Assembly: GCF_003029735.1 (NCBI RefSeq) | Contig: NZ_KZ686269.1 | Span: forward strand, 62,001-126,000 | DNA: 64,000 nucleotides | Reading direction: 5' to 3' | From: Pedobacter yulinensis | GTDB lineage: Bacteria; Bacteroidota; Bacteroidia; Sphingobacteriales; Sphingobacteriaceae | In this document: positions 43,772-52,084 of the stretch, in pieces | Layout: the number at the start of each line of letters is the position of its first letter | Numbering within the stretch: position 1 is the first letter of the stretch | Position numbers and translations under genes: made by a program | Notes under the pieces: model-generated | Told to the model about the DNA's origin: nothing | Database searches by the model: none | The model's input: only the letters and a program-made list of their open reading frames with translations

Positions 43772-44647
43772 CTAGCGCAGCACTTTGATCAGCGCGGCCA
43801 GTTCCTCGTTCCCATAACCGGCAGCGGTGGCCTTATGAAGCAGGCCTGCTATCAGTTCGGGAAGGGCGGCATGCAAACCGGCCGTTTTTGCCGCATCTAC
43901 GATGCGGTCTATCGCTTCCAGCGAAATAGACATCGGGCTTTGCGTGACCTCAAACTGCTGCCTGGCTATAGCCTTGCCCTGGTGCTGCAGGAACTGCCCG
44001 AAACTGGCTGACATCCGGGCAACCGTTTTTCCGTAAACATCGAGGTCCAATTGTTCCGAATCCACGAACAGAACACCCTGCAGAAAGCCCAGATAGGCCC
44101 CGTAAACATAAGACAGAGTAGCCAGGTCCATGGCTGCTGCGGCGCCGATGTTGTTGCCAAGGTATGTGTTTCCTCCGCCCAGAACGGCCAGGAGTTCTGC
44201 TTGTGCCTGAAACGTTTCTTCCCGGCCCGACAACAGGATGGTGGTGTCAGGCTGTGCCATCTGCTCGGGCGCTACCTGGATCGCGCCATCCAGGTAAGCG
44301 GCGCCAAAACGCGCCAGCCAGTTTTCGGCATCGCGCGCATCCTGCGGACTTCCGGTGCTGAGCTGGATGAGTGTTTTCCCGTTTAGTACCGCTTCTACCG
44401 CGGTGTGCCTCAGTGCGTCATTGCTGGCGGAATAGTTGTGTACGCAGATGATGGTAACAGGGCTGGCCGCAACAGCCGCCTCCGGGCTGCCTGCAATTTC
44501 GGCACCTTCAGCCTGCATCGCAACTGCTTTTTCCGCGCTGCGGTTCCACACCGTTACCCGGTATCCCTTGTTCAGGTACAACCTCGCTATCGCCGCACCC
44601 ATATTGCCCAGACCGATGACCGTGATTCTTTTTGCTTGTGTTTTCAT
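43772..44647 (-). CDS. NAD(P)-dependent oxidoreductase, imine-reductase / beta-hydroxyacid-dehydrogenase superfamily
   Basis: A 291-aa enzyme. Rossmann motif VIGLGNMGAAIA at the N-terminus and VTVWNRSAEKA with the Arg that favours NADPH. The second half follows imine reductases: YLDGAIQVAPEQMAQPDTTI, LLSGREE, YLGNNIGAAAAMDLATLS. The catalytic Lys of true hydroxyacid dehydrogenases is not seen, as in imine reductases. Start at 44647 (MKTQAK) or 44662. Divergent from the promoter element at 44793. Confidence 0.85.
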   Translation of the reverse strand: MKTQAKRITVIGLGNMGAAIARLYLNKGYRVTVWNRSAEKAVAMQAEGAEIAGSPEAAVAASPVTIICVHNYSASNDALRHTAVEAVLNGKTLIQLSTGSPQDARDAENWLARFGAAYLDGAIQVAPEQMAQPDTTILLSGREETFQAQAELLAVLGGGNTYLGNNIGAAAAMDLATLSYVYGAYLGFLQGVLFVDSEQLDLDVYGKTVARMSASFGQFLQHQGKAIARQQFEVTQSPMSISLEAIDRIVDAAKTAGLHAALPELIAGLLHKATAAGYGNEELAALIKVLR

Positions 44648-44792
44648 TTTCTTTATTGTCATGAAGCGAAATTGGCAGCTTCTGCGTCGCTGGTCAATAA
44701 GGGAAAAAAGATTCAGTTAGGGACAAATTCCGCACATTTGAGGACATTTTGCGCCGTCATGGAAATATCAGGGCGCCCGGCCTCTTTGATGT

Positions 44793-44835
44793 CGGATTTT
44801 TACAATTTTACTTTGTCATTCTCCTGTAATTTTGC
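44793..44835 (+). promoter_or_regulatory. 43-nt promoter-like element, copy 1
   Basis: CGGATTTTTACAATTT, 16 nt, TGTAATTTTGC. The same blocks with identical spacing recur at 46969-47011 before the Old Yellow Enzyme gene. The right block contains an exact -7 box TAATTTTG; TTACA and TGTAA form a dyad. Possible targets are the small frame at 44892 on the right or the imine-reductase-like gene on the left. Confidence 0.6.
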
Positions 44836-44891
44836 GCTCAGCTTTCGGGCGCTTATTTCTGCCCGAAGCACTCCCAATCCTAAAATTACCT

Positions 44892-45032
44892 ATGAGCACG
44901 AAGATGACCACTGTACAATGCCTGCAGCCGCAGGCAATCAGACCCAAACGGTACCTGGTTACCGCCAAAGGGCATGTAAATTTTTTAAACTTTGATAATT
45001 GCTTCGAAGTTCTGGCCGGCCAGACCAGCTAA
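44892..45032 (+). CDS. Possible short peptide (46 aa), unknown
   Basis: A short frame beginning MSTKMTTVQCLQPQAIRPKR, 56 nt after the promoter-like element. No family is recognised; it could be a gene remnant or a leader. Apart from this and the element, the roughly 600 nt between 44648 and 45253 hold nothing I can identify. Confidence 0.25.
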   Translation: MSTKMTTVQCLQPQAIRPKRYLVTAKGHVNFLNFDNCFEVLAGQTS

Positions 45033-45253
45033 TTTGGTAAGCAGCTGGTGCCTGTCGATCTTGCTGATATGACAATACCCGCCACCGCTGAGTCTGGCAT
45101 ACAGCAGTCATCCGTTACAAGCGAACAGGCAACCTGCCCGTAAAGCAGGGTACGATGGTGAAAGACCCGGGCAAAGCGCGGGAATTTCATCGGTGTAACT
45201 GGCATGATGCAGGAACTTCGTTGTACGCCGTCAGGCAAAATACATGAAAACGA

Positions 45254-45466
45254 ATGGTCCAAATATTTAAAACGAACGTAAAGAAAAGAAAACAGGCACA
45301 ACTGATCGTTTTGCTGTTGCAGCGGCAGTTTCCCAGCCTGGCTGTAAATTTCGACCTGGAAGACTGCGACCGCATTCTCCGGGTACAGGGCGATGACATC
45401 TGTTGTCAGAGCATCATCAGCGAAATGCAGCTTTTCGGCTATGCCTGTGAGCATTATCCGGGCTAG
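45254..45466 (+). CDS. Conserved small protein of Bacteroidota (HMA-like fold)
   Basis: A 70-aa protein with the pattern MVQIFKTNV..., FPSLAVNFDLEDCDRILRVQG, then a C-terminal helix; this matches a small conserved hypothetical family I have seen in many Bacteroidota, with a beta-alpha-beta layout like heavy-metal-associated domains but without CxxC. Function unknown. It is followed by a strong terminator 20 nt downstream. Confidence 0.72.
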   Translation: MVQIFKTNVKKRKQAQLIVLLLQRQFPSLAVNFDLEDCDRILRVQGDDICCQSIISEMQLFGYACEHYPG

Positions 45467-45486
45467 ATGCCCGGAAGGAAAAATGT

Positions 45487-45523
45487 AAAGCGCCCTGCCG
45501 GCAGGTAGGGCGCTTTTGTTTTA
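45487..45523. terminator. Rho-independent terminator
   Basis: A 10-bp perfect stem AAAGCGCCCT / AGGGCGCTTT; the 10-nt loop itself can pair (CCTGCCGGCAGG). TTTTGTTTT follows on the plus strand. It separates converging genes. Confidence 0.9.
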
Positions 45524-46171
45524 CTTATTCCAGCATTTGATGTAATCGACCTTGTAAACGGTGCGTGGCGCTGAGCCCAGTTTGCCCATGCCGATACCCA
45601 GTTTGTCAAGCGTTTTCCAGCCCGGGGCAGAGACATTCGCCACCAGCGTTCCGTTGATATAAAACTGGAGTTTCTCTTCTGCCAGGCTGATCCGCAGTCT
45701 ATTCACCTCATTTATCTGGCCTTTAATTGCCGCGCTGGCCGTCCAGCCAATGATGTTCTGTGCCTGCCCGTTGCGTCTGGCGTGGATCCGGAATTCCTTA
45801 TCGCCAACTGAAAACGCATAAAAGTTTTGGCTCGCATCAATGGCGAAATAGAGGCTTGCCTGATCGTACGCATGGCCTTCGGTATGTTGAAAAGACGCTT
45901 CTACGGTTTGCCGCGCGTCTGTTCCGCTGAATGCGTCTTTGTTTGCAACGATGTCTACAATAGCCACGTCAGCAGCTTCGTAAGTCATGACCAATTGCCC
46001 GTCCTGAATCTTCGCGTAGCTGTTTGGCCGGATGAAAGGATCTGATGCATTCTTGAATTCTTCGTTCAGCATCAGGCCTTCTTCGTCTGGTGCGGGATCT
46101 TTCTTTTTACAGGCGCCCAGGGCCAATAAAGCAGTAAAAAGGATAAGGGTCGTTTTAAACTTGTTTTTCAT
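45521..46171 (-). CDS. Lipoprotein with LamG/concanavalin-like domain
   Basis: A 216-aa lipoprotein: MKNKFKTTLILFTALLALGAC lipobox with the CKKKDPAPDEE tail, then a jelly-roll domain (about 45-215; YFAIDASQNFYAFSVGDKEF, LRISLAEEKLQFYINGTLVA) typical of laminin-G/concanavalin-like modules. No catalytic motif, so probably carbohydrate binding or structural. Start at 46171. It lies 64 nt after another lipoprotein gene, likely the same transcript. Confidence 0.78.
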   Translation of the reverse strand: MKNKFKTTLILFTALLALGACKKKDPAPDEEGLMLNEEFKNASDPFIRPNSYAKIQDGQLVMTYEAADVAIVDIVANKDAFSGTDARQTVEASFQHTEGHAYDQASLYFAIDASQNFYAFSVGDKEFRIHARRNGQAQNIIGWTASAAIKGQINEVNRLRISLAEEKLQFYINGTLVANVSAPGWKTLDKLGIGMGKLGSAPRTVYKVDYIKCWNK

Positions 46172-46235
46172 ATGGTTGTGTAAAATTGTACGGGTGTGCA
46201 ACGTTTTCCGGTTCCACGGCCGGCCGGGCATATGC

Positions 46236-46628
46236 TTATTTTTTCGCCGCGATACGGGCGCCGCGAATGCCGTAAAAATCGATTTCCAGATCAAAAATGG
46301 CGGCGATCAGCGTGCCGTCGTCTGCCTTGAAAACCGGGTCCCCGTCTTGGTCGGTTGTGTATGTTGCCGGGTAAGATTCATCGATACGAAGGCGCTGGCT
46401 TTTGTCGTACATCTGCAGCCGCAAGGTCGCCTGCCGATCGCTCTGAAAACTGATGTTAAGTGTGCCGTATTCGCCCTCGGCAGATGGGTAAGCCGTTGTT
46501 GAAGGCGGGTTGTACAATTCGACTTCGGTTACGGTCCAAAGGCCTTCGAAATCAGACTGTGTTGGTTCTTTCTTGCAGGAGGTCATGGCCGCGGCAAGGA
46601 GAAGTAAGGAAAAAAAGATGGTTTTCAT
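46236..46628 (-). CDS. Lipocalin-like lipoprotein
   Basis: A 130-aa lipoprotein (MKTIFFSLLLLAAAMTSC lipobox, CKKEPTQSDFEG). The mature part starts FEGLWTVTEVEL, the typical opening of lipocalin-like domains in Bacteroidota, followed by beta strands (TLNISFQSDRQATLRLQMYD). Function unknown. Confidence 0.75.
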   Translation of the reverse strand: MKTIFFSLLLLAAAMTSCKKEPTQSDFEGLWTVTEVELYNPPSTTAYPSAEGEYGTLNISFQSDRQATLRLQMYDKSQRLRIDESYPATYTTDQDGDPVFKADDGTLIAAIFDLEIDFYGIRGARIAAKK

Positions 46629-46670
46629 AGGTCATGCCATAGCAGCTGGCGCTTGCTGGTTATCACAAGC

Positions 46671-46694
46671 GGGCTATTGCCAATGCAATAGCCC
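46671..46694. repeat. Perfect 9-bp hairpin in the 46629-47045 gap
   Basis: GGGCTATTG / CAATAGCCC with a 6-nt loop, 42 nt upstream of the lipocalin-like gene and followed by TTTCTT on the plus strand. Possibly a leader structure; no plus-strand gene ends here. The rest of this 400-nt gap contains only the promoter element at 46969. Confidence 0.5.
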
Positions 46695-46968
46695 TTTCTT
46701 GTGCGGGGGTCTAAAAAATTTCAGTTGAATAGGGGGAATTGAGCAAGGCCGCTTACAAAGTGGTTATGCTGTTCATTCCGGGATGATTGTCCTCGAAATT
46801 ACCGTTGTCCGGCAAAACGGACTGGTTATGCGTTTTTCGTGAGCACTTATTTTTCATGGTTTTCATAGGTATGCCGCAAAATTATTTGGAGCCGCTGAAA
46901 ACAAATAGTACAAATCCGACATTCGCTTGAATCTTGCAGAATATCTGAAGAATCCGTGACAATGGTGG

Positions 46969-47011
46969 CGGAAATTTACAATTTCCCGGCCCGCCCTGCA
47001 TGTAATTTTGC
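46969..47011 (+). promoter_or_regulatory. 43-nt promoter-like element, copy 2 (Old Yellow Enzyme gene)
   Basis: CGGAAATTTACAATTT, 16 nt, TGTAATTTTGC. It ends 34 nt before the ATG at 47046 and includes an exact -7 box TAATTTTG (47003-47010). The block TTTACAATTT replaces the usual TTG at -33, which suggests an activator or special sigma. Confidence 0.65.
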
Positions 47012-47045
47012 CTTCTCCCCACGAACACCTTCAATTTATACCAGG

Positions 47046-48206
47046 ATGAAAAACTCAGTTCTATTCAGTCCCGTTACACTTGGGAATCTCACGCTAAAAA
47101 ACAGGTTTACGGTGGCGCCGATGACCCGGAGGAGTGCCAGCGCAGATGGCGTACCGGGCCGCAAGATGCAGGCCTATTACAGTGCTTTCGCCGCCGGCGG
47201 ATTCGCCATGATCATAACCGAAGGTATTTATACTGATGATGCATACAGTCAGGCAGATGAGAACCAGCCCGGCCTGATCAACCAGGCACAAATGGAAGGC
47301 TGGAAGGCCATCGCCACCTCCGTAAAGCAGCACGGTACCTTGTTTATTGCCCAGCTGATGCATGCCGGCGCTTTGTCGCAATGCCGGGAAGAAACTGTTG
47401 CACCATCTGCCGTACAGCCGGTGGGGCTGCGTGCTACCGAGCCTGGCGGACCAACCGGCCCTTTCCCCATGCCAAGGGCGATGGATGCGGCAGACTTCGA
47501 AACAGTAAAAGCAGGCTACGTAACGGCGGCACGGCTTGCGGTTGCCGCCGGATTTGACGGCTTGGAGCTGCACGCGGCCAATGGTTACCTTTTTGACCAG
47601 TTCATTACCCCGCACACAAACCGCAGGCAGGACGCGTACGGCGGCGATGAAGCTTCGCGGCTTCGTTTCCTGGTCGAAGTTTTTGAGGCTATAAAAGCAG
47701 CGGTACCGGCAGAATTTCTGATCGGCATTCGCATGTCTGAAAGCAAGGTGAATGACCTGACTTACCGTTGGCCGGGCGGTGCCGAAACGGCTACAGCTTT
47801 GTTTAAAGCGTTGAGCCATGTGCCAGCTGCTTATTTTCACCTGGCGGCAGAAGGAGGCAAATGGGCACGTGAATGCTTGTATACAGACGGGCGCTCGTCC
47901 AACGGGATAGCCCGGCAGCTGACCGGAAAGCCGGTTATTGCCAATGGCGGCATGCACGATCCTGAACTGGCCCATGCGCTCATTGCCGGCGAACAGGCAG
48001 ACCTCGTTGCTGTGGGGCGCGGCGCAATTGCCAATCCCGACCTGCCGAACAGGCTCATGACCTGTGGCACCTTGAAGCCGTTTTTTAAGGAGCTTATCCA
48101 GCCCAGTCTTACGCTGGCGCACACAGCCGCCGTGCTGACGCGCAGGAAAACAGGACAATCAGGCGGATGGCTTAGCGAACAGGCCGCCAGCTCGAAAGAA
48201 CATTGA
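47046..48206 (+). CDS. NADH:flavin oxidoreductase, Old Yellow Enzyme family
   Basis: A 386-aa FMN enzyme reducing activated C=C bonds with NAD(P)H. TIM-barrel motifs: LFSPVTLGNLTLKNRFTVAPMTR at the start (FMN-binding Thr/Ala-Pro-Met), IAQLMHAGALS, GFDGLELHAANGYLFDQF with the substrate-binding His/Asn pair, TPHTNRRQDAYGG, and the phosphate loop VAVGRGAIANPDL. Start at 47046 is set by the family; the frame runs further upstream through the promoter element. Likely electrophile detoxification. Confidence 0.95.
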   Translation: MKNSVLFSPVTLGNLTLKNRFTVAPMTRRSASADGVPGRKMQAYYSAFAAGGFAMIITEGIYTDDAYSQADENQPGLINQAQMEGWKAIATSVKQHGTLFIAQLMHAGALSQCREETVAPSAVQPVGLRATEPGGPTGPFPMPRAMDAADFETVKAGYVTAARLAVAAGFDGLELHAANGYLFDQFITPHTNRRQDAYGGDEASRLRFLVEVFEAIKAAVPAEFLIGIRMSESKVNDLTYRWPGGAETATALFKALSHVPAAYFHLAAEGGKWARECLYTDGRSSNGIARQLTGKPVIANGGMHDPELAHALIAGEQADLVAVGRGAIANPDLPNRLMTCGTLKPFFKELIQPSLTLAHTAAVLTRRKTGQSGGWLSEQAASSKEH

Positions 48207-48210
48207 CAGA

Positions 48211-48230
48211 CAGCCGCTAAAGCGGCTGTT
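48211..48230. terminator. Convergent hairpin terminator
   Basis: A perfect 8-bp stem CAGCCGCT / AGCGGCTG with a 2-nt loop between the OYE gene (+) and the end of the GNAT gene (-), overlapping the GNAT stop. T-runs are weak. Confidence 0.55.
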
Positions 48231-48681
48231 CTTGCAGATCTTTGGTCATACACACGCTGTTTTCCACACCTTCGTACTGGCCAAAATTCGGAATATCGGT
48301 GTACCCCGCCTTGTGGTAAAGCGCAATGGCTTCGGGCTGCTTTTTGCCGGTTTCCAGTACGGCCTTGCTGCGTCCTTCTTCAAGTCCCCAGGCTTCCAGC
48401 TCTTTCAGCATGGCCGTAGCAATGCCTTTGCCCCTGTATTCTGGCAGCACATACATGCGTTTGATTTCGATACTTTGCTCGTCGTAAGGCTTGAGCGCCC
48501 CGCAGCCTACTGCCTTGTCGTCTGCATAAGCCAGTACCACATGCCTGATTCCGGAAATGGAATTGAACTGGGAGTAAAATGCATGGTCGTCGCCATCCTG
48601 CTGGTGCAGGTACTGATCGAGCAGGGCAATGAGAAAACGGAATTCAGGATTTTCGGCATTCGTTCTGATGAGCTTCGTCAT
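48217..48681 (-). CDS. GNAT-family N-acetyltransferase
   Basis: A 154-aa acetyl-CoA-dependent acetyltransferase. Motif A: VLAYADDKAVGCGALKPYD, IEIKRMYVLPEYRGKGIATA with the CoA loop R-G-K-G-I-A; motif B: ALYHKAGYTDIPNFGQYEG. Substrate unknown; the GNAT group with this C-terminal NFGxY motif is common as small-molecule acetylases. Confidence 0.93.
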   Translation of the reverse strand: MTKLIRTNAENPEFRFLIALLDQYLHQQDGDDHAFYSQFNSISGIRHVVLAYADDKAVGCGALKPYDEQSIEIKRMYVLPEYRGKGIATAMLKELEAWGLEEGRSKAVLETGKKQPEAIALYHKAGYTDIPNFGQYEGVENSVCMTKDLQEQPL

Positions 48682-49010
48682 GTGTATTTGGTTTGATTCT
48701 CAAAAATAAGATTCCGCGGCATTGAAGCAAGCAGAATGTGAACTTTCCGGCCGGTTTATTTGCGGCGGGAAGGCTGGGAAGAGAATTACGCACAATCACA
48801 CGCTTTGCCCTTGCTGTGCAACAAACCCGAACGGCCGAACAAAAAGAACAGTCGAAACCCCTGACCGGGGAGATGTGCCAGAACGCCTGCCTCGCGGCGT
48901 TAGTCCCGGGGAGACGGGGGCACGCTCAGCAGGGCTTCACCAGACAAAGGGGAGGCGCAGCAGCACGCAGTCCGACGGTCCGGCTGCGCAACCGGCCTGG
49001 CCTGCCGCCG
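48682..49010. other. Intergenic region, no gene seen
   Basis: About 330 GC-rich nt between the GNAT start and the end of the multicopper oxidase gene. Open frames are Arg/Pro/Gly-rich composition artefacts. No repeat or clear terminator. Confidence 0.45.
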
Positions 49011-51920
49011 CTAGTAACTAAGGGTTAGTCCGCCGCCCCAGCCCATATCGCTGTCAAAGTGTGCAGAAAGCCCAAGGTATTTGTTCAGGATGTACTTCCC
49101 GCCGGCCATGTATTCCCGGTCGGTGTTGATCATGAAGCTTGCACGAAGCCTGGGGCTGAGGGGGATGTCTTCGCGCATCAGCTGCAGGCGCACGTAACCG
49201 GTGTGGTTAACTGCTGCATCAAAGGTGACCAGCCAGGGCAGGGTGTACCGGAAGCCGGCGTGGAATACCTTGCGGTCGTTTTTAGTGCTGCGCTGACCGA
49301 ACCAGCTGCGTTCTTCTGCCATGTGATTCCGGTAGCGCCAGTCGAAGCCGATATAAGGGAGCAGCCATTGCATTTTGCCGATGTAACGGCCAAAATGCGA
49401 TTCGATCTCATAACCGCTTTTCCCGTTGTACCCGATTCGCCATTCGCCCTGTACAGACCAGCGCGTGTTCGAATACTGCAGCTCGCCGTCATTGCCGTTC
49501 GATGCGAAGTCGTTCTGCGCCGTAAAATGGAACATCCGGTCGTCCATATACAACATTTTCAAGGCGTGGTCTTTATCGGGCAGCTCGGGGTTCGCAATAC
49601 TGTCCTGGGAACTGAAAATGCGGCCCATTCCACTCATCATGTGGTACAGGATGTGGCAGTGGAAAAACCAGTCGCCGCTTTCGGAGGCGTGAAATTCAAG
49701 GGTGTCGGTTTCCATGGGCATGATGTCCAGAACGTTTTTCAGCGGCGCGTGTTCGCCGTGCTTATTGACCACCCTGAAGTCGTGACCGTGCAGGTGCATA
49801 GGGTGCCGCATCATGGAGTTGTTGTATAACACGATACGCAGGTTTTCGCCGCTGCGGATGAGGATCTTGTCTGATTCAGATACCGTCTTGTTGTCGAGCG
49901 TCCAGACATACCTGTTCATGTTGCCGGTCAGTTCAAATTTTAATGTACGCCATGGGCCCGCAGGCAGTGTGGTTGCTTCGGGTGAGCGCAGCATGTCATA
50001 GTTCAGCGTAACGGGGCCGGTACCCGCGCCATGTGCGGCAGTTTTGCCGGCAGCAGCCACCAGCTTCATGCCGCATTTGGGGCAATCGCCTGGTTTGTTA
50101 TCCTTTACTTCCGGGTGCATGGGACAGGTATAGCGCAGCCCGTCATTCGCTGTCTGTACGTGTCCGTTATGGGTTTCGGCTTCCGCCGGATGACTCTCTG
50201 TCTCTCTATTCTTCAGCTCGGTATACATGACTGCGTTCATATCCATTTTCTGAAGCGACATCTGCATGCCCATTGGCTTCATATCGCCATTGAGTTTCAT
50301 CATGCTGTTCATCATTTTCATGCCCTCGAAATATTCCAGGCGCGGTAATTTCGCTGCCGGCACTTTTTGCCCATTGCCCAGCCAGGCAGAAGCATATTTC
50401 GTGCGGTCTTCGGGGGTGACCAGGAATTCATATTGTTTGTCGTCAGGAAGCGTAACCAGCACGTCGTAGGTTTCTGACACACTTACAATGAGGCGGTCCA
50501 CTTCGACTGGTTCCACATCGTTTCCGTCATTGGCCACAACGGTGATCTTTCCGCCGGCCCAGGTGAGCCAGAAATAGGTAGATGCGCTGCCGTTCACCAC
50601 GCGCAGCCTGACGCGGTCGCCCGCCCTGAACTGCCGGTAGTCGATGGCCGGTTTTCCGTTTACGAGAAAGCGCTCATAAAATACATCACTCACATCCATA
50701 GCCGCCATGCGCTTCCACTCGTTGGCCAGTTTTGTTCCCAGCCGGCCGGCCGATATGGCTTCGCTGTAACTTTGCGTGGCTTTCTTTTTAATGGCGAACC
50801 AATCGTTGGCTGTGTGCAGGCTGCGGTCAACCTCCATGGGGTGCATGTCTGTCCAGTCGCTCAGCACCAGGGGCAGTGTCGGGATGTCAGGCTCGCTGCG
50901 TTTGTTAAAAATCAGCGCCCCATAAAGGCCCACCTGTTCCTGCAGCGAAAAATGGCTGTGGTACCAGTAGGTGCCGTCCTGGACCACGGGAAATTTGTAG
51001 ATATATGTGGTCTTTGGCGGTATGGGCATTTGGGTCAGGTAGGGAACGCCGTCCATACGGTTGGGCAAGAATACCCCGTGCCAGTGCACGGCGGTGGGCT
51101 CAGCCCCCTGGTTATGTACATAAATCAGCGCGGTGTCGCCTACGGTGAAAACGAGCGTCGGCGCCGGTATGCTGCCATTAACAGCTATGGCCATGCGTTT
51201 TTTTCCTGTAAAGTTTACCGCGGTGTCATTTACATACAGGTCATAACGCACTGTGCGCGATTCGCTGCGGGTGGCAGGAAAATTTTGCCGGGCAGTGGCC
51301 GCAGCGATGTTTTTGAGGGCCACGTTTTCCTCACGGTTGGCTATGGGAAAGAGGGCCGGGGCATGGATATCGGGCGTAGGTCTTGCCACCGGTCCGGCGA
51401 AGTTGGTAAAAGTGCGGTAACTGTCGTTATGGCCGCGGTCCCACTGCAGGGGCATTGCCGCTGCTGGTCGGGTCGTTGTTCTTTCGAGGTTCATGCCGCA
51501 TTTGGGACATTTACCGGCTTTGTCCGATTGCACTTCGGGGTGCATGGGGCAGGTGTAGCCGGCTGCTGCGGAAGATTTCTTGACATGCTGGGCGGGCTCT
51601 TGCGAGATTTTTGCCTTTGCCAGGTCCATGCCGCATTTGGGGCATTTTCCAGGTTTGACTGACTGTACTTCGGCATGCATGGGGCAGGCATAACTGGCTG
51701 GTCGTGGAGGCTTCCTGGTCGCCTTGGCCCGTGCTTGCGGTGTTTTCACCCGTTCCAGGTTCATGCGGCATGTAGGGCACTTGCCTGGTTTGCCTGACCG
51801 CACTTCGGGGTGCATGGGGCAGGCGTATACCGCATTTCTGACCGGTTTCTGGGCAGGGGCAGTTTGCACATGCCAAAGGAAAGGAAGAAGCAGGAGGAAC
51901 CAAAAATTTTTCATATTCAT
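49011..51920 (-). CDS. Large multicopper oxidase with four heavy-metal-binding modules and C-terminal CopB-like barrel
   Basis: A 969-aa exported copper protein. Signal peptide (1-23). Three heavy-metal-binding modules (about 31-58, 75-102, 115-142), each CPMHPEV/CPMHAEV...GKCPxCxM(N/D)L; a fourth at about 625-652 (CPMHPEVKDNKPGDCPKC). Cupredoxin domains (about 200-560 and 670-800) keep the copper ligands: HWHGVF, WYHSHFS, HPMHLHGHDF and FHCHILYHMMSGM. The last 170 residues (from QNDFASNGNDGELQYS) form a beta-barrel like copper-resistance protein B. Likely oxidises Cu(I) in copper resistance (inference). Start at 51920 (MNMKN) gives the signal peptide. Confidence 0.92.
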   Translation of the reverse strand: MNMKNFWFLLLLPFLWHVQTAPAQKPVRNAVYACPMHPEVRSGKPGKCPTCRMNLERVKTPQARAKATRKPPRPASYACPMHAEVQSVKPGKCPKCGMDLAKAKISQEPAQHVKKSSAAAGYTCPMHPEVQSDKAGKCPKCGMNLERTTTRPAAAMPLQWDRGHNDSYRTFTNFAGPVARPTPDIHAPALFPIANREENVALKNIAAATARQNFPATRSESRTVRYDLYVNDTAVNFTGKKRMAIAVNGSIPAPTLVFTVGDTALIYVHNQGAEPTAVHWHGVFLPNRMDGVPYLTQMPIPPKTTYIYKFPVVQDGTYWYHSHFSLQEQVGLYGALIFNKRSEPDIPTLPLVLSDWTDMHPMEVDRSLHTANDWFAIKKKATQSYSEAISAGRLGTKLANEWKRMAAMDVSDVFYERFLVNGKPAIDYRQFRAGDRVRLRVVNGSASTYFWLTWAGGKITVVANDGNDVEPVEVDRLIVSVSETYDVLVTLPDDKQYEFLVTPEDRTKYASAWLGNGQKVPAAKLPRLEYFEGMKMMNSMMKLNGDMKPMGMQMSLQKMDMNAVMYTELKNRETESHPAEAETHNGHVQTANDGLRYTCPMHPEVKDNKPGDCPKCGMKLVAAAGKTAAHGAGTGPVTLNYDMLRSPEATTLPAGPWRTLKFELTGNMNRYVWTLDNKTVSESDKILIRSGENLRIVLYNNSMMRHPMHLHGHDFRVVNKHGEHAPLKNVLDIMPMETDTLEFHASESGDWFFHCHILYHMMSGMGRIFSSQDSIANPELPDKDHALKMLYMDDRMFHFTAQNDFASNGNDGELQYSNTRWSVQGEWRIGYNGKSGYEIESHFGRYIGKMQWLLPYIGFDWRYRNHMAEERSWFGQRSTKNDRKVFHAGFRYTLPWLVTFDAAVNHTGYVRLQLMREDIPLSPRLRASFMINTDREYMAGGKYILNKYLGLSAHFDSDMGWGGGLTLSY

Positions 51921-51935
51921 CTGATCATCATTAGA

Positions 51936-51943
51936 CAAAGTTA
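51936..51943 (-). promoter_or_regulatory. Candidate -7 box of the multicopper oxidase gene
   Basis: Exact TAnnTTTG (TAACTTTG) on the minus strand, 15 nt before the ATG at 51920. No clear TTG at -33, so the promoter may be activator-dependent. Confidence 0.4.
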
Positions 51944-52049
51944 AACGGCGGTTGGCTGGCACAGTTATATAATTTCCTGTAAATGTTTCGAAATGATGCT
52001 GCAGGTTGTGCCCACGCAAAATGAAATCAGCGGGCAGGCCTGCTGCTTG

Positions 52050-52079
52050 TTGGGCTGGCAGGCAAAAGCTCTATCTTTG
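52050..52079 (+). promoter_or_regulatory. Promoter of recX
   Basis: TTG at 52050, 19-nt spacer, TATCTTTG at 52072-52079: an exact Bacteroidota promoter. The expected transcription start is at or within a few nt of the ATG at 52085, so the mRNA should be leaderless or nearly so. Confidence 0.75.
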
Positions 52080-52084
52080 TAAGT

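Noticed and set aside
48722..49021. Plus-strand frames before the multicopper oxidase end
   Set aside because: Arg/Gly/Pro-rich sequence from GC-rich DNA, no family match or gene signals.
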